NCBI GenBank assembly: GCA_963855995.1
Contig: OY979718.1
Span: forward strand, 59,994,564 to 60,058,563
From: Muricea muricata
Lineage: Eukaryota > Cnidaria > Anthozoa > Malacalcyonacea > Plexauridae
Reading direction: 5' to 3'
Length of the DNA stretch: 64,000 nucleotides
Both the position numbers and the translations under genes were made by a program. Below are positions 36,625-50,046 of the stretch, piece by piece (positions within the stretch are counted from its first letter, which is position 1; each line of letters begins with the position of its first letter). The notes below the pieces were generated by a model. That model had not been told where the DNA came from. It searched no databases and worked only from the letters and a program-made list of their open reading frames with translations.

Positions 36625-38450
36625 AACCGACTACCAGTCAGGTTTCAGAAAAAGATTCTCCACTTGCTTTTCCTTATTAAGAACAACAAATGAATGGTTA
36701 GTCAATATGGACAAGGGTTTGATTAATGGCGTTGTCTATTTGGACCTAAAAAAGCTTTTGACACAGTTGATCATGATATACTGATTAAGAAATTAGAATT
36801 TTATGGAATCAAAAATAATACTCTTCGCTGGTTCATTTCATATTTTAGTCACAGGAAACAAGTTTAATTTGTAAATTTGAAAATGCCAGTCTCTGATAGT
36901 GAAAATATTAAAACAGGTGTCCCGCAGGAGTCAAATCTTGGTTCCCTGCTTTTGTTACTTCACATAAATGATTTACCGAAATGTCTTGATTTTTCAGTAC
37001 CAGCTTTATTTGCTGACGATACTAACCTTATCATCAGAGGTGCTACGGTAACGGAAATCCAAGACAACTTAGAAATCGAATTACATAAAGTGCATATGGG
37101 GCATTTAGCCAATAAATTAACTTGAAACGCAAAAAAATAAATTTATGCTTATTGGATCAAGACAACGGTTGTCTAAAATAATTGATCCAATCCTATCGAT
37201 AAGATCTGAGATCATTAAACGTGTTTCATCCACCAAAACACTTGGCATAATGGTGGATGAATGCATCACCTGGAAAGACCATATTGATGAAGTGCAAAGA
37301 AAGCTGCAAAGGGAATAGGAATATTACGTAGATCCAGAGGTTTTCTTGACAAAGATATGCTTAAGACCGTTTATAACGCTTTTGTTTTGCCACATTTTGA
37401 CTATTGTGCATTAGTATGATTTCCTTAGTAAATAATGGTTTTCAAGCACTTTGATCGGTTGCCTGACTAGTAAATATGAGGCATTATTTACTAGTTGGCA
37501 TTCTTTCAAAATGGCCACCAATGAGAATCGTTTTGATGTATTATACCTTTGCCAAAATTAGCAAATGGAGGAAAATTGCATCAAAGAATGTAAACAAACT
37601 TTTATGTTAAACTATCTTAAGGTAGTAAGATAGGCTCAGGCTCAGTGAATATTCACCCCAACTTCGTCTCAGTGGACATTAAACAATTATTGAATGAGGT
37701 CGAGCAGGATATGAGAAATTATTAAGGCAGAGGTTTGTGTTATCTGCCGAAGCCGAAGGCTGAGACAGATAACACAAACCGAGGCCTTAATAATTCCTCA
37801 TATCCTGCGAGAACCGAATTCAATAATTGTTTTTAATTATTTTTTGAAAATATTTTAAACTCAGTTTAAACGTTTGCTTTGTAAGTAAGAAGACACAAGC
37901 TGCGAATAATGGAACAGCATGAAATTGGTCCAAAACTTTAATAAGCCAATCAGACTACGGAAAAATATTCTTAAAACAATCGTCAGATTACGACGAAAGG
38001 TCGATTAACAAAGCTCAGTCAATATACGACGAAATAGGTCATAATGTCGTATATTTGTTCTCAATATACGACGAAATGACTCATAATGTCGTATATTTAA
38101 TTTCAACCCCAAATTTGGGCAACTATACCAAGGGAATATGACAATTTCAGCTTTAGCTCTTAACCAATCAAAAATCCTAAAATATTTCCAATAAATAATA
38201 ATCACCAATAATCATTTCGCCTTCGGCGAATAATTGTTAATTAGCATGGCACAATTGTTCTAAATGAAATGTAATTCAATTGCTTACCTTCGACAATTTT
38301 TTACATTCTGCTCTAACCGAAAGTATCAATTAAGAAGTAACAATCATGTTCTTCGTTTGCCTAAACCTAACACGAAGGCTCTAATGCACAGTTTTGCGTG
38401 TAAAGGTGCTGCAACTTGGAATAATATTGAAGAACATAGAAAGTTTTAAT
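36625..38450 (+). pseudogene. Second LINE reverse-transcriptase fragment, frameshifted and interrupted
   Basis: Plus-strand RT motifs: DYQSGFRKRFSTCFSLLRTT (36630), VVYLDLKKAFDTVDHDIL with a one-base shift, KTGVPQESNLGSLLLLLHIN (36910), ALFADDTNLIIRG (FADD present) and LANKLT. Then GILRRSRGFLDKDMLKTVYN and LPHFDYCALVW to about 37418. The tail KYQLRSNNHVLRLPKPNTK and GAATWNNI resumes at 38300. The ~830 bp between is inserted sequence, including a hairpin. It starts right where a foldback arm ends at 36615. Confidence 0.82.
37420..38245. mobile_element. Insertion within the second LINE; contains hairpin and repeated TACGACGAAA motifs
   Basis: The left part (37427-37575) is a diverged copy of 29187-29320 (TAAATATGAGGCATTATTTACT ... 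AAAATGGCC). A strong hairpin spans 37684-37829, with arms CAATTATTGAATGAGGTCG...TTTGTGTTATCTG. At 37990-38100, ATATACGACGAAAT and ATAATGTCGTATATTT alternate. The end CCTTCGGCGAATAATTG is near 38235. No ORF seen; probably one or two non-autonomous elements. Confidence 0.5.
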
Positions 38451-38459
38451 TCTACAGTT

Positions 38460-39300
38460 CATTTGACTAATTTTTTTATACTTCATGTTTGTTTTTAGTT
38501 TTTAACAATTTTAACTTGTACCTATATATCATACTCATTTAATTGAAATTTTTAACTTGTAGATACACGGCCATCTGAAAATCAACCTTCTTATTTACCA
38601 TATAATTTTCTATCATCGTTTTAGTTTAGCTGGGGCCAGGTTGAGATGTTACCGTGTTAAAATATTTGTAAATAATAATAATAACAATAAGTTTAAATTG
38701 CCATGTTAGACGCGAAGCCGTTCTTTTAATGGCCGTGGACAGCACTCAAAACTCATAACAAAACTCATTTGCTTAATTTTTTTCAATATTAATTGCATTC
38801 GCTGGATGAATGGTTGATTTTTACTACCAGGTTTCTTCGAATGTACAAAAATTATTTGTCATTTGATATGAATAAAATGTAAATCCCGTTGCATACCGCA
38901 GAGAAACAATGTTTTGCAAAGCTCAACTTTCGTTGGGAATTGACTTCACAACCACCGTTTGTTTTCCCTGTCGATACACTTCTGATGTTAGCTGCATTTT
39001 TGAAAAAAAAAACAACACGTTGAAAACCTTAGAAGCTCAACGCTGAGAATTCAAAAACACTTGTTTCAAGTCAGTATTCCTGGTTAAATATCCTGGTCAA
39101 TCTCGCCACAGTTCCAGTTAATAAACCCAGAATGTCCAGCGATAAGACCTAGCTAATTCAAACAGATACCCTAGCTAAAATAGTTACATTGATGTGGCTT
39201 GATAAACCAGATTATTTATCCAGGATATCCTTATACATGAAGCCGAGCTTAATGCGGTAACAGGTAGCAGTTGTAAAGCCATACTTCCTACTACTTCAGT
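38460..39300. other. No gene seen
   Basis: AT-rich intergenic sequence between the LINE tail and the ARID1-like pseudogene. Confidence 0.5.
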
Positions 39301-39304
39301 ATTA

Positions 39305-40632
39305 TTATCTTGGTAAGTTGTAGCGAACGTTACTCAAATGTGACTGCACTTCGGCGTCCAACACACGAGACATACTCAGATCCAATATTCGTTCTTGAAA
39401 CGGGATCAAATACGTGCTGCGTCCTCGTTTCGCAATGCACGCCAACAAACCTCCAGCACGACGTAACATACCCGTGCTTACCCGAAGGTCGTTGTCATGA
39501 AACATTTCGGGATGTAATCCCTGTACGGCCATCGATTCAACTCTGTCCCTAACATCTTTGAGAAAACCGACCTGAACGGTAACTCTCCGAATTCCCACAG
39601 GAGATCTCCTGATTCGCTTCCGCTACCGCGGACCGACAAACAAGCCAGTGTAATAGTCCAAGTAACAAACGACTCACGTCTCCAGCTAGTAGCGACAAGT
39701 CTAAATACCCAGCTATATTAACGACTGTTACTAAAGTATTCTCTCGAACAATGTCAAGGCAATCTTTCCACCTACAATCACTGTCGTTGTAAGAGCCTTC
39801 CTTCGCTTTGCATGATACAGTAGCAACAACTTTGCCAGTTTAAGAAGCAGAGATGGATTCTTCGCCATTTGTACATCATTTCTAGGAACAAACAACAGGT
39901 TTCTAATAATATTTGAGACACAGTTGCATGTATTAATAGCGGAATCCTGGGAGTGTGTAAGCTACTGAGAGAGAATTCCTGTTTCAGTTCACATTCGGTA
40001 TTCGTAGGAGTATTAGCGGTCATGTTACACGACTTGACATTTAACGTAATTTCTTCAGTGTCATTGTTAACTCGATCCACGTCCAGATCTAGCTCTGATT
40101 AACTGGGTAGATCTCTTGCTTAACAGGAATGAAGAATCGTCCTTACCATGAGAACTACCAGATTTATACTCGCTCAAAGTGGGTCCTGGTTTAATTTGGT
40201 TTTCAGAATGTTCACGTTTCTTGATGGAAATTCCAACTTCGTCATTTTTGCTTAACATTTATACTTGTCAGACACATTTTCATCGCCATTACAACAATTG
40301 TGTGCCTCTCCCAGACCAGGGTATGTGGTCTTTTCCGTTGGTTTCATGTCGGGTGATGGTATCCAGTTGAACACACCATTGACCTCAACTTGAACACTTT
40401 CACCTTCTTTAACCTCTTTGGCTTTATTGCAACCAGAGTCTTCACCACTGGTAGAGATTTCAGCATCCGTCTCTTTTTTCAAAGTCTTACACGAGCCATC
40501 TGCAGACTTTACTCTACTCACATTTTCAAGCAAATCTCCCAAAGACACTCCATCTTCTCATATCTTCATGAAAGGGCTGTTGTTACCGCCTCGTTTTTAG
40601 TTTGGTTTATTTTGCTCGGAAGCCATTTCTGA
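39305..40632 (-). pseudogene. ARID1-like pseudogene: Degenerate copy of the BAF250/ARID1 (osa) C-terminal region
   Basis: Read on the minus strand in shifting frames. It starts at MASEQNKPN (40632) and meets two in-frame stops before SLGDLLENVSRVKS. Further on: [17 protein letters not shown] and [17 protein letters not shown] (about 39930-39800), then [24 protein letters not shown] and GLLHWLVCRSAVAEAN (about 39760-39610), then MLRRAGGLLACIAKRGRS and RILDLSMSRVLDAEVQSHL (about 39460-39320). These match, in order, the BAF250 C-terminal domain of SWI/SNF subunits ARID1A/B. Frameshifts and stops show it is dead. No introns separate the blocks, so a retrocopy or a copy of one large terminal exon are both possible. 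Confidence 0.82.
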
Positions 40633-41511
40633 ATTTAAAACTTCAGTATTTCCTAGACATAACAAAAAACATAACCTCTTTTCTCTTATCGGCTTGTTCG
40701 ATATTGGATATTAAAGTAGACCAAAGATGTTTCCGATAAAAATACACTTACATTCTATTTGCCACGCATTAATATGCTCTTTAAGTTCATTTGGGTAGAA
40801 TAACATCAAATGATGTTGGCAAATGTACCACAACTACATCTATACTGTCAGGAGGAGGGGAATGAGAAATCCTCTATGAGGTTTCTTGAATCCCTGACAG
40901 ATCTAAAGAAATATATCAATGAAATTGGGCTGGTGATGCATTATTATGTATAAGATACGGTTCAAAAATTAATTGGTCTTCAATTATACAGTTCAATGAA
41001 CAAACAACACAATATTCTTAGCCCTCTTGCTAGGCAGAACTTATGACAAGAGATGATAGAAAGATAACTGACTTCACAAATCCTGTGGGTAACCCTCACA
41101 TGGCTTGCAATCATAAAAGAACTGTAGCTTTACTACCCACCTGTAACATTCATCAATGAAGGACTCCTACCGGCTAACACTCATTTTAACAAGTTCTAGT
41201 GAAAAACCTGCCTTTGTGAAACAAGCCACCCGAACAACATAGACAGTCAATTTTCTGTTCATATATGGGATTCCATTCGATACCACCACGATTAAACTTC
41301 GATAACGTATCGAGATTAGCCCTTACTGTAACGGATAAAAGAAGAAAGTCTCATGGATGACTTCATCACGCTAATCAAATATGTTTTTTTGCTTTCTATA
41401 TTTTTTACTGTTGACAGCAGGTAAATATATATGTCTATATATATATACACTTAAAAAGTTGAAGTTGCAGGTCCTTTATGCATTAAATAGTGTTTTATAC
41501 ATTAAATAGTG

Positions 41512-41732
<221 letters not shown>

Positions 41733-41796
41733 TCATCACTGAAGAGTGCTATACTAAGTGTAGTACGAAACTAAAAGTTTTTGTGTCTTATTTGTT

Positions 41797-41902
<106 letters not shown>

Positions 41903-42424
41903 CCTAGCATGAAACACAGTGAACGATATAGTTGTGAAATTTTTTTAAATAAAGTATTTATATAACTGCCCTACCCTACGTATTGAGCACTGTTTTATAT
42001 ACATATACATTAGATGTACATTATTGTATCATTGAATTAAAAATGTCCAACATGCTTCCAGAATAAACTGATATGTTAAAGGCTCAGTAGAAACTGATAG
42101 TAGCCCATGGCCATGTCATGTTACACTGTCAAAGTCTGTAGCTACAGCAAAAAATTAATATGAATGAATCCTAATCCTAAATCACCGATTTCTGAAACTA
42201 CTGATTATTTCATATACAAATTCTTCAAAAGTTAGAACTGTTGCAGATTTATCCATGCAAAATTGCTTGTATACGATGTTTGTGATTACAGGAATAGAGA
42301 AACAATGATAGTATAAATGAGCGTTGAGACAAGCAAGTATTCACAACCCTTTATCTAACGATCTTTGCGGCATGAGGAGAATTGAGCCAATGGCTATATA
42401 ATAACCTACTTTATATATTTACAG

Positions 42425-43471
42425 TTTTGTTTAATGTTTATTTCTAATATCAAAACAGCCTCACGGCTCCACACCAGCCATATGAAACACTTATCAGGAC
42501 ATCACAAATGGAGGATATTGGATAATGTCGAGAGACAAAAACAAATTACGAAATCAAGAAGACTTGGTGCAGTACATGAGTTTAACCGACATAATATATT
42601 AAAGATGCACAAAAATGAAAGTTATAAAAATGAACCAATGGCACACATAAGTTATCTTCATTTAAGAAATGGTAACATAAATACACCAATGACATTTTCA
42701 CAACAATGTTTATGTGCACATAATTATATACGACGTCTTCATAATGTGCCAAAATTGCGTTGGTCTGTCGAGTTATCACGTGAGGCTCAAAATCAAGCAG
42801 ATAAATTGGCATCGATGATTGTATCCAGTGACCTGAAGAAAAAAGATGAAAATATATATGTTGATAGCATTGTGGATCTTTCGACATCGTGTCGTCGTGC
42901 TGTGGAATTCTGGTATTCGGAAAGCAAAAAGTATAACTATACAGAAAATAAAGTTTCTAACGACACAGGTATTAAATTAATTATATGTGAATTGGCGTAT
43001 ATAAGATATGGGTAAGGTAAAAGCATGGCGATTATAATTGCTTTGGAGTAGAAGATTTTTAAAGATAGTTAGAGTTTAGGGACTGACAACTATATTTCCG
43101 TCAAACCTTTTGAAATGGGATAGCTATGTTTTATATAGGATGTCATCGGACGTTATCGTCTCTCAAACGTAAATCTTGTACTTACGTTTTTCGAGAAACA
43201 TCAAGCTGCTTTTTTTAAGGCACGAGAATTGGGAAACTGCTTTTATCCCCGATACCGTGATCTACCCCCCCCTTCCTCTGTTATCATCTTCTTTAATGAG
43301 TTTTGAAATAAATCTTAGAGCACTTCACTCGTCTTATTTGGCAGTCAACATCACAACTGGGTGTTGGTCGAGCAATTTCTGGAAAAGGAAAAATTATCGT
43401 GGTAGCAAAATATCGACCTATGGGCAATGTAGAAGGAAAATTTAAAACAAACATCAAAAAGAACAGTGAAG
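42425..43471 (+). CDS. CAP/SCP domain exons of the composite secreted gene
   Basis: Two exons (42425-42968 and 43319-43471) flank a 350-bp phase-1 intron with donor g|gtatta and acceptor cttag|AGCAC. The join reads SNDT-E-HFTRLIWQ. That restores the classic CAP order: N-terminal helix with HNxxR and PxLxW, the acidic DEN segment, the AxExWYxE helix, then HFTxxxW, LGVG and YxPxGN. The four residues that form the CAP cavity in GAPR-1-like proteins (two His, two Glu) appear to be present. The domain ends near NVEGKFKTNI, as in GLIPR2/GAPR-1 relatives. Donor AAG|gtattt at 43471/43472 leads to a 124-bp intron. Confidence 0.88.
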
Positions 43472-46400
43472 GTATTTTAATAAATGTCAAAACTATAAAA
43501 AACTCAAGTGTTCATGGAATTACCCTGTCTTGCATTGTATACCAGCAAAATGTTGAACTACTGTCCCTCAGACAAAGTTTTGTGTTCTCTTTTAGTTGAC
43601 AGTTCGAACTTACAAATAGCTTGTCACGTCAGGAATAGCTTGAGTAAAACAGTTGGTCTAGGTGGTTTCGGAACTACTTTTAAAACTATATACTTTAAGC
43701 CCTCTTCGGCACCAAAAAAAACTAACGACACTTTAGCGAATATTATTTACGACGGTTCGCCAGGTCCACCAAGTACAACTAGTGATTTTCCAGAGTTACC
43801 TAATTCTGCTGGTACTTCACCGGGTCCACCAAGTACCGCTAATGGTCCACCTGGTGTTTCTGAAATATCAATTGGGCACCCTGCTATATCTGACAATACA
43901 AAAGGTTTACCTGATAACCCTAGTGCTTCTAGAATCTCAATAGGACCACCTGGAAGTTCTAGAAATTCAAAAGGTCCACCTGATAGTTCTGGTAATTATG
44001 TAGAACGTCCAAAAAACCCTGGTATTTCTGGAGGTTCACCTAGTAGCTCTGAAATCTCAGTTAGTCCACCAGGAAGTAAAGCGAACGGTGCACGTTATGG
44101 TCCCGGTAATTCTTTAGAACGTCCAAATAGTCCAGGTATTTCTGAAGGTCCACCTGTAAGTTCAAAAATCTCAATTGGTCCACCAGGAAGTTCCGATAAC
44201 ACAGGAGGTCCACCAGATAGTTCTGGTAATTCTGTGGAACGTCCAATAAGTCCCAGTATTCCTGGAAGTCCACCTGGTAGTTCTGAAACTTCAGTTGGTC
44301 CACCAGGAAGTTCCGTAGAACGTCCAGGAAGTTCTGTAGAACGTCCAATCAGTCCCAGTATTCCTGGCAGTCCATCTGGTAGTTCCGAAACTTCAGTTGG
44401 CCCACCAGGTAGTTCCGTAGAACGTCCAGGAAGTTCTGTAGAACGTCCAATCAGTCCCAGTATTCCTGGAAGTCCACCTGGTAGTTCTGAAACTTCAGTT
44501 GGCCCACCAGGTAGTTCCGTAGAACGTCCAGGAAGTTCTGTAGAGCGTCCAATCAGTCCCAGTATTCCTGGAAGTCCACCTGGTAGTTCTGACACTTCAG
44601 TTGGTCCACCAGGTAGTTCCGTAAAACGTCCAGGAAGTTCTGTAGAACGTCCAATCAGTCCCAGTATTCCTGGAAGTCCACCTGGTGGTTCTGAAATTTC
44701 AGTTGGTCCACCAGGTAGTTCCGCTAACAAAGAAGGTCCACCTGATAGTTCTAATAACTCTGTCGAAAGTCCAATCAGTCCCGGTATTCCTGGAAGTTCA
44801 CCTGGTAGTTCTGAAACTTCAGTTGGTCCACCAGGTAGTTCCGTAGAACGTCCAGGAAGTTATGTAGAACGTCCAATCAGTCCCAGTATTCCTGGCAGTC
44901 CATCTGGTAGTTCCGAAACTTCAGTTGGCCCACCAGGTAGTTCCGTAGAACGTCCAGGAAGTTCTGTAGAACGTCCAGTCAGTCCCAGTATTCCTGGAAG
45001 TCCACCTGGTAGTTCTGAAACTTCAGTTGGTCCACCAGGTAGTTCCGTAGAACGTCCAGGAAGTTCTGTAGAACGTCCAATCAGTCCCAGTATTCCTGGA
45101 AGTCCACCTGGTGGTTCTGAAATTTCAGTTGGTCCACCAGGTAGTTCCGCTAACAAAGAAGGTCCACCTGATAGTTCTAATAACTCTGTCGAAAGTCCAA
45201 TCAGTCCCGGTATTCCTGAAAGTTCACCTGGTAGTTCTGAAACTTCAGTTGGTCCACCAGGTAGTTCCGTAGAACGTCCAGGAAGTTCTGTAGAACGTCC
45301 AATCAGTCCCAGTATTCCTGGCAGTCCATCTGGTAGTTCCGAAACTTCAGTTGGCCCACCAGGTAGTTCCGTAGAACGTCCAGGAAGTTCTGTAGAACGT
45401 CCAGTCAGTCCCAGTATTCCTGGAAGTCCACCTGGTAGTTCTGAAACTTCAGTTGGTCCACCAGGTAGTTCCGTAGAACGTCCAGGAAGTTCTGTAGAAC
45501 GTCCAATCAGTCCCAGTATTCCTGGAAGTCCACCTGGTGGTTCTGAAATTTCAGTTGGTCCACCAGGTAGTTCCGCTAACAAAGAAGGTCCACCTGATAG
45601 TTCTAATAACTCTGTCGAAAGTCCAATCAGTCCCGGTATTCCTGAAAGTTCACCTGGTAGTTCTGAAACTTCAGTTGGTCCACCAGGTAGTTCCGTAGAA
45701 CGTCCAGGAAGTTCTGTAGAACGTCCAATCAGTCCCAGTATTCCTGGCAGTCCATCTGGTAGTTCCGAAACTTCAGTTGGCCCACCAGGTAGTTCCGTAG
45801 AACGTCCAGGAAGTTCTGTAGAACGTCCAGTCAGTCCCAGTATTCCTGGAAGTCCACCTGGTAGTTCTGAAACTTCAGTTGGTCCACCAGGTAGTTCCGT
45901 AGAACGTCCAGGAAGTTCTGTAGAACGTCCAATCAGTCCCAGTATTCCTGGAAGTCCACCTGGTAGTTCTGAAACTTCAGTTGGTCCACCAGGTAGTTCC
46001 GTAGAACGTCCAGGAAGTTCTGTAGAACGTCCAATCAGTCCCAGTATTCCTGGAAGTCCACCTGGTAGTTCTGAAACTTCAGTTGGTCCACCAGGTAGTT
46101 CCGTAAAACGTCCAGGAAGTTCTGTAGAACGTCCAATCAGTCCCAGTATTCCTGGAAGTCCACCTGGTAGTTCTGAAACTTCAGTTGGTACACCAGGTAG
46201 TTCCGTAGAACGTCCAGGAAGTTCTGTAGAACGTCCAATCAGTCCCAGTATTCCTGGAAGTCCACCTGGTAGTTCTGAAGCTTCAGTTGGTCCACCAGGT
46301 AGTTCCGTAAAACGTCCAGGAAGTTCTGTAGAGCGTCCAATCAGTCCCAGTATTCCTGGCAGTCCATCTGGTAGTTCCGAAACTTCAGTTGATCCACCAG

Positions 46401-49400
46401 GTAGTTCCGTAGAACGTCCAGGAAGTTCTGTAGAACGTCCAATCAGTCCCAGTATTCCTGGAAGTCCACCTAGTGGTTCTGAAATTTCAGTTGGTCCACC
46501 AGGTAGTTCCGCTAACAAAGAAGGTCCACCTGATAGTTCTAATAACTCTGTCGAAAGTCCAATCAGTCCCGGTATTCCTGGAAGTCAACCTGGTAGTTTT
46601 GAAATTTCAGTTGGTCCACCAGGAAGTTCCGATAACACAGAAGGTCCACTTGATAGTTCTGGTAATTCTGTTGAACGTCCAAACAGTCTCGGTGTTTCTG
46701 GAGGTCCACCTGGTGGTTCTGAAACTTCAGTTGGTCAGCCTGACGTTTCTGGTAACTCAGTAAGGCCGCCTGATAATTCTGTTAGTTCAAAAGTTCCACC
46801 ACCGCCAGAGCAACAAATCCTTCCAAGTACCGCGATCAAGCCAACGTCTACGATGAAGCAAATCAATAGTTCTACTAGAATCCTATCATCTATAGGTTTA
46901 CCAGTTCCATGGATGATTCCTTATAATCATTCTGTTCCGATTTTCAACTTGCCAAAAGAACCAAGTCATCCAGAAACTCTTGGTAAGTATAATCCTGCGT
47001 GTATATTTTAACATTCCTGATACCTGTGACATGTTGTCAATGTGTACATACTGCCGCAATGCAGTTGTGTTTTTCTTGCTTACATTGTTTGTTAGCTCTG
47101 CTACACCCCAACAATCTTCTGTGCAATTTAGTTTGTTTCATTAGTGAATCGTTTACCACAATATTAAGCGTGGGACAAGATAAACAGACTTATCATGGAA
47201 TTTCATCGCAGCTGAACTTCCTACAGTAACTTGTATTGATTTCTAGCATACTTTTGCCTAGGGAGAAGCTTCAACGTTAGTATCATCCTCCCACAGCAAC
47301 TGTTCAAAACGGACTTGTTGCGTACAAATAGTCTGATATTTCACCAACTGAAAGATGCTCTAGAGCAAGCGGTATGTCACACGCACAGTATAATCTAGTA
47401 CTGGGGCCTGTTATCTGAAGGTTGGACAGCACTGTTCACCAGATAGTAATTTTTAAGGTAGATTTAAAAATCTTTTATTTATGAATTGTTGAGCTCATGT
47501 CTAAATTACATAGCTTTGTAAACATTTTAACAACGATTGATAAACCACTATACCTGACTTTCGTACTACCGGCCCCAGAACTCAGAAGAACAATCCGACG
47601 CAAGAAGTCGTAGATAAGAAACCCATTCTTATTTCACAGTTTTAGCGCTTATTCACACGAGAACAATAACGATAAATCGTCAGAAGTATTATTTCTGAAA
47701 ACCTTAATCAAGTTCTTATGGAGCTTTCTGGCGTTGGTTCACTCCTAAAGGCACCAGAATAGCCTGGTTGAAATTTCTATTAACTTAGTTGCACTTGTGT
47801 CGACAAAAAGTGCGGCTTATTGAAATACTGACTACGTACCATCAAGCACTGCACGAGTCATAAGAATTGGGATCACGCATATCAACAGTGTACTTCATGC
47901 AACGAAGTTATAAAATACATATTGATAAAACAATTCAATGTTGCTCATTTCCCCTCCTAAATATGTAACTAGGTAACAACATATTACATTGTATTTTTAG
48001 ATCCGCAACCTGTATTCAGATAATTCGTACTTTTTGGATGTTCAATTATTAGAATTCCGGTAGGTTTAGTATGTAAATCAATTTAGAATTGTAAAAAATG
48101 TATGTAAAAAGCGTGTTGGTTAAAGTTTTAAATGAGGTTGCGTAGTAACCAAAGTTAATATGTTAGGAACCAGCGCGCGATCTGGGTCTGAGTGACCCTC
48201 CTGCTGAGCTGGATATATAAGAGCATCAGTCGAATTGGGTGTGGTCCCTTTGCTAATTTTATTCTAACGACAGCTTAGCATTGGGCGTAGTCCCGGTGCT
48301 AATGTTGAATTTGGCAACAGCTTAGCAATTTGGTGTGGTCCCTTTGCTAATTGCGTTTGAATGAAAGCCAGTGAGTACTTGGGTGTCGTTTCTGTGCTAC
48401 ATTTATTGTGGCGACACCTCGGCAATTAGTTTTTGGTCTGTTGCGCTGATGTTATCTGTTACGCTATTGATTTAAAGTTACCGTGTGGAGGTGGTTAGAA
48501 CGGACGGGGAGTTAGTTACTTGGAGTGGTGAATTTCAGAGAAATATCACTTTGGTGGTCAGGCCCTCGCTGTACAGATTCACATGACTCGGACCTGAATC
48601 CAAGCAACACAAATGCCAGACTTTAACTGACCGCGTCTGCACCTAACCATCCACACGGGTAAGTATGGTGACAACGGATACTAAATGAGGTTACGTAGTA
48701 ACCAAGGTTAATATGTTAGGAACCAGCGCGCGATCTGGGGCTGAGTGACCCTCCTGCTGAGTTGGATATACAAGAGCATCAGTCGTGCAGTGGGAGCATT
48801 CGCTAGCTAATAAAGCCAGCTGCAGCAATTTGCGGGAAATAGAGTCAGAAAAAAATTTTTTTTAACTGACATATAGCCTAACTTTGTGCGTTAGTTTCCA
48901 TCAAACTCAGCTCGGTGTGATAAGGTGCAGACGTTTCGGTGGTCAGGCCCTCGCTGTACTGATTTACATGACTCGGACCTGAATCCAAGCATCCAAGTAA
49001 CACAAATGCCCAGACTTTAACTGACCGCGTCTGCACCTAACCATCTACACGGGTAAGTATGGTGACAACGGATATTAATAATGTAAATATGTAATGTAGA
49101 GTAAATCTTAAGTCTCAAAAGTTTTTTCTAAATCAATCCCCAACAATCATAGCTTGCATGCTTTGTAAACGTCCCTAAGTCATTATCAATACTTTTAGGG
49201 AAAAAATAAAAACTCATATGCACTTTAACATTATAGTGAATTTGGCTTAAAAATACAGCCTAATCAATTGCCGAACTGTCATGATCTTCTCTCGTTTTAT
49301 TGCCCTGACAATACCATCTCAGAGGGTATCATCTTGGCTAATATCTTCGCATGTGAAATGCTTGACGCTTGCGAGGCGTAATTCTGAATGAAAACATTCT

Positions 49401-50012
49401 GTAAAATGGGAATAATAGATGTCAGTCTTGCGAACTGTCACTCCATTGTTCAAATAAGAGAAACAATATCTTTCGAGTGCTTTCGGAGGTCGTCGGACGC
49501 TTTTTTAAGACGTGAAGCTGCTTTTTTAAGACACGTGACACTGCCTTTTCCCGCTGTGAAGCGTGACCGCAGCCTCTTCTTACCACCCTCTTCTTACATG
49601 CTATTTTAAAGAAATTATTCTACATTAGCTGTGCACGTACTCCTCCACCTGAAAGATGACTTGTTAAAGACATTATACATACATAAAACTTTATTTAGGC
49701 ATGCTAGCTCCAACAACAAAATGCTGATTTCCATAGGAGGGGGGAGGCGTGTAACAAATTACATAAAGGTATATACAAGAGAATGCATTATAAGAATAAA
49801 AAAGAATTTAGTTATATATATACAAGGACCATTACTAAAGGATTAGAGCTTTAATGCTAAATAAGCAATCTCGTAGTCAGGGCCGGCAATCCTCTTATTC
49901 CTCTATGGAGGAATCGTGAGGCTGTGGGAAAAAAGGTTAAAATAATGCATGGAATTCGCTGCAACCATTACGTAATAGTTCAAATACGAGACAGAGGACG
50001 TTACCGGAAAGA

Positions 50013-50046
<34 letters not shown>

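Noticed and set aside
44860..46518. 552-codon minus-strand open frame (LPGGPTEVSELPGG repeats), and similar at 44095-44730
   Set aside because: It is the mirror of the in-frame 102-bp coding repeat: units divisible by three without antisense stops keep it open. The plus strand is joined by splice sites to CAP and SEA exons.
48233..48430. Reading the ~47-bp units as coding repeats of the CAP protein
   Set aside because: They lie between the 48059 donor and 51232 acceptor, contain stops, and belong to the LTR-like unit.
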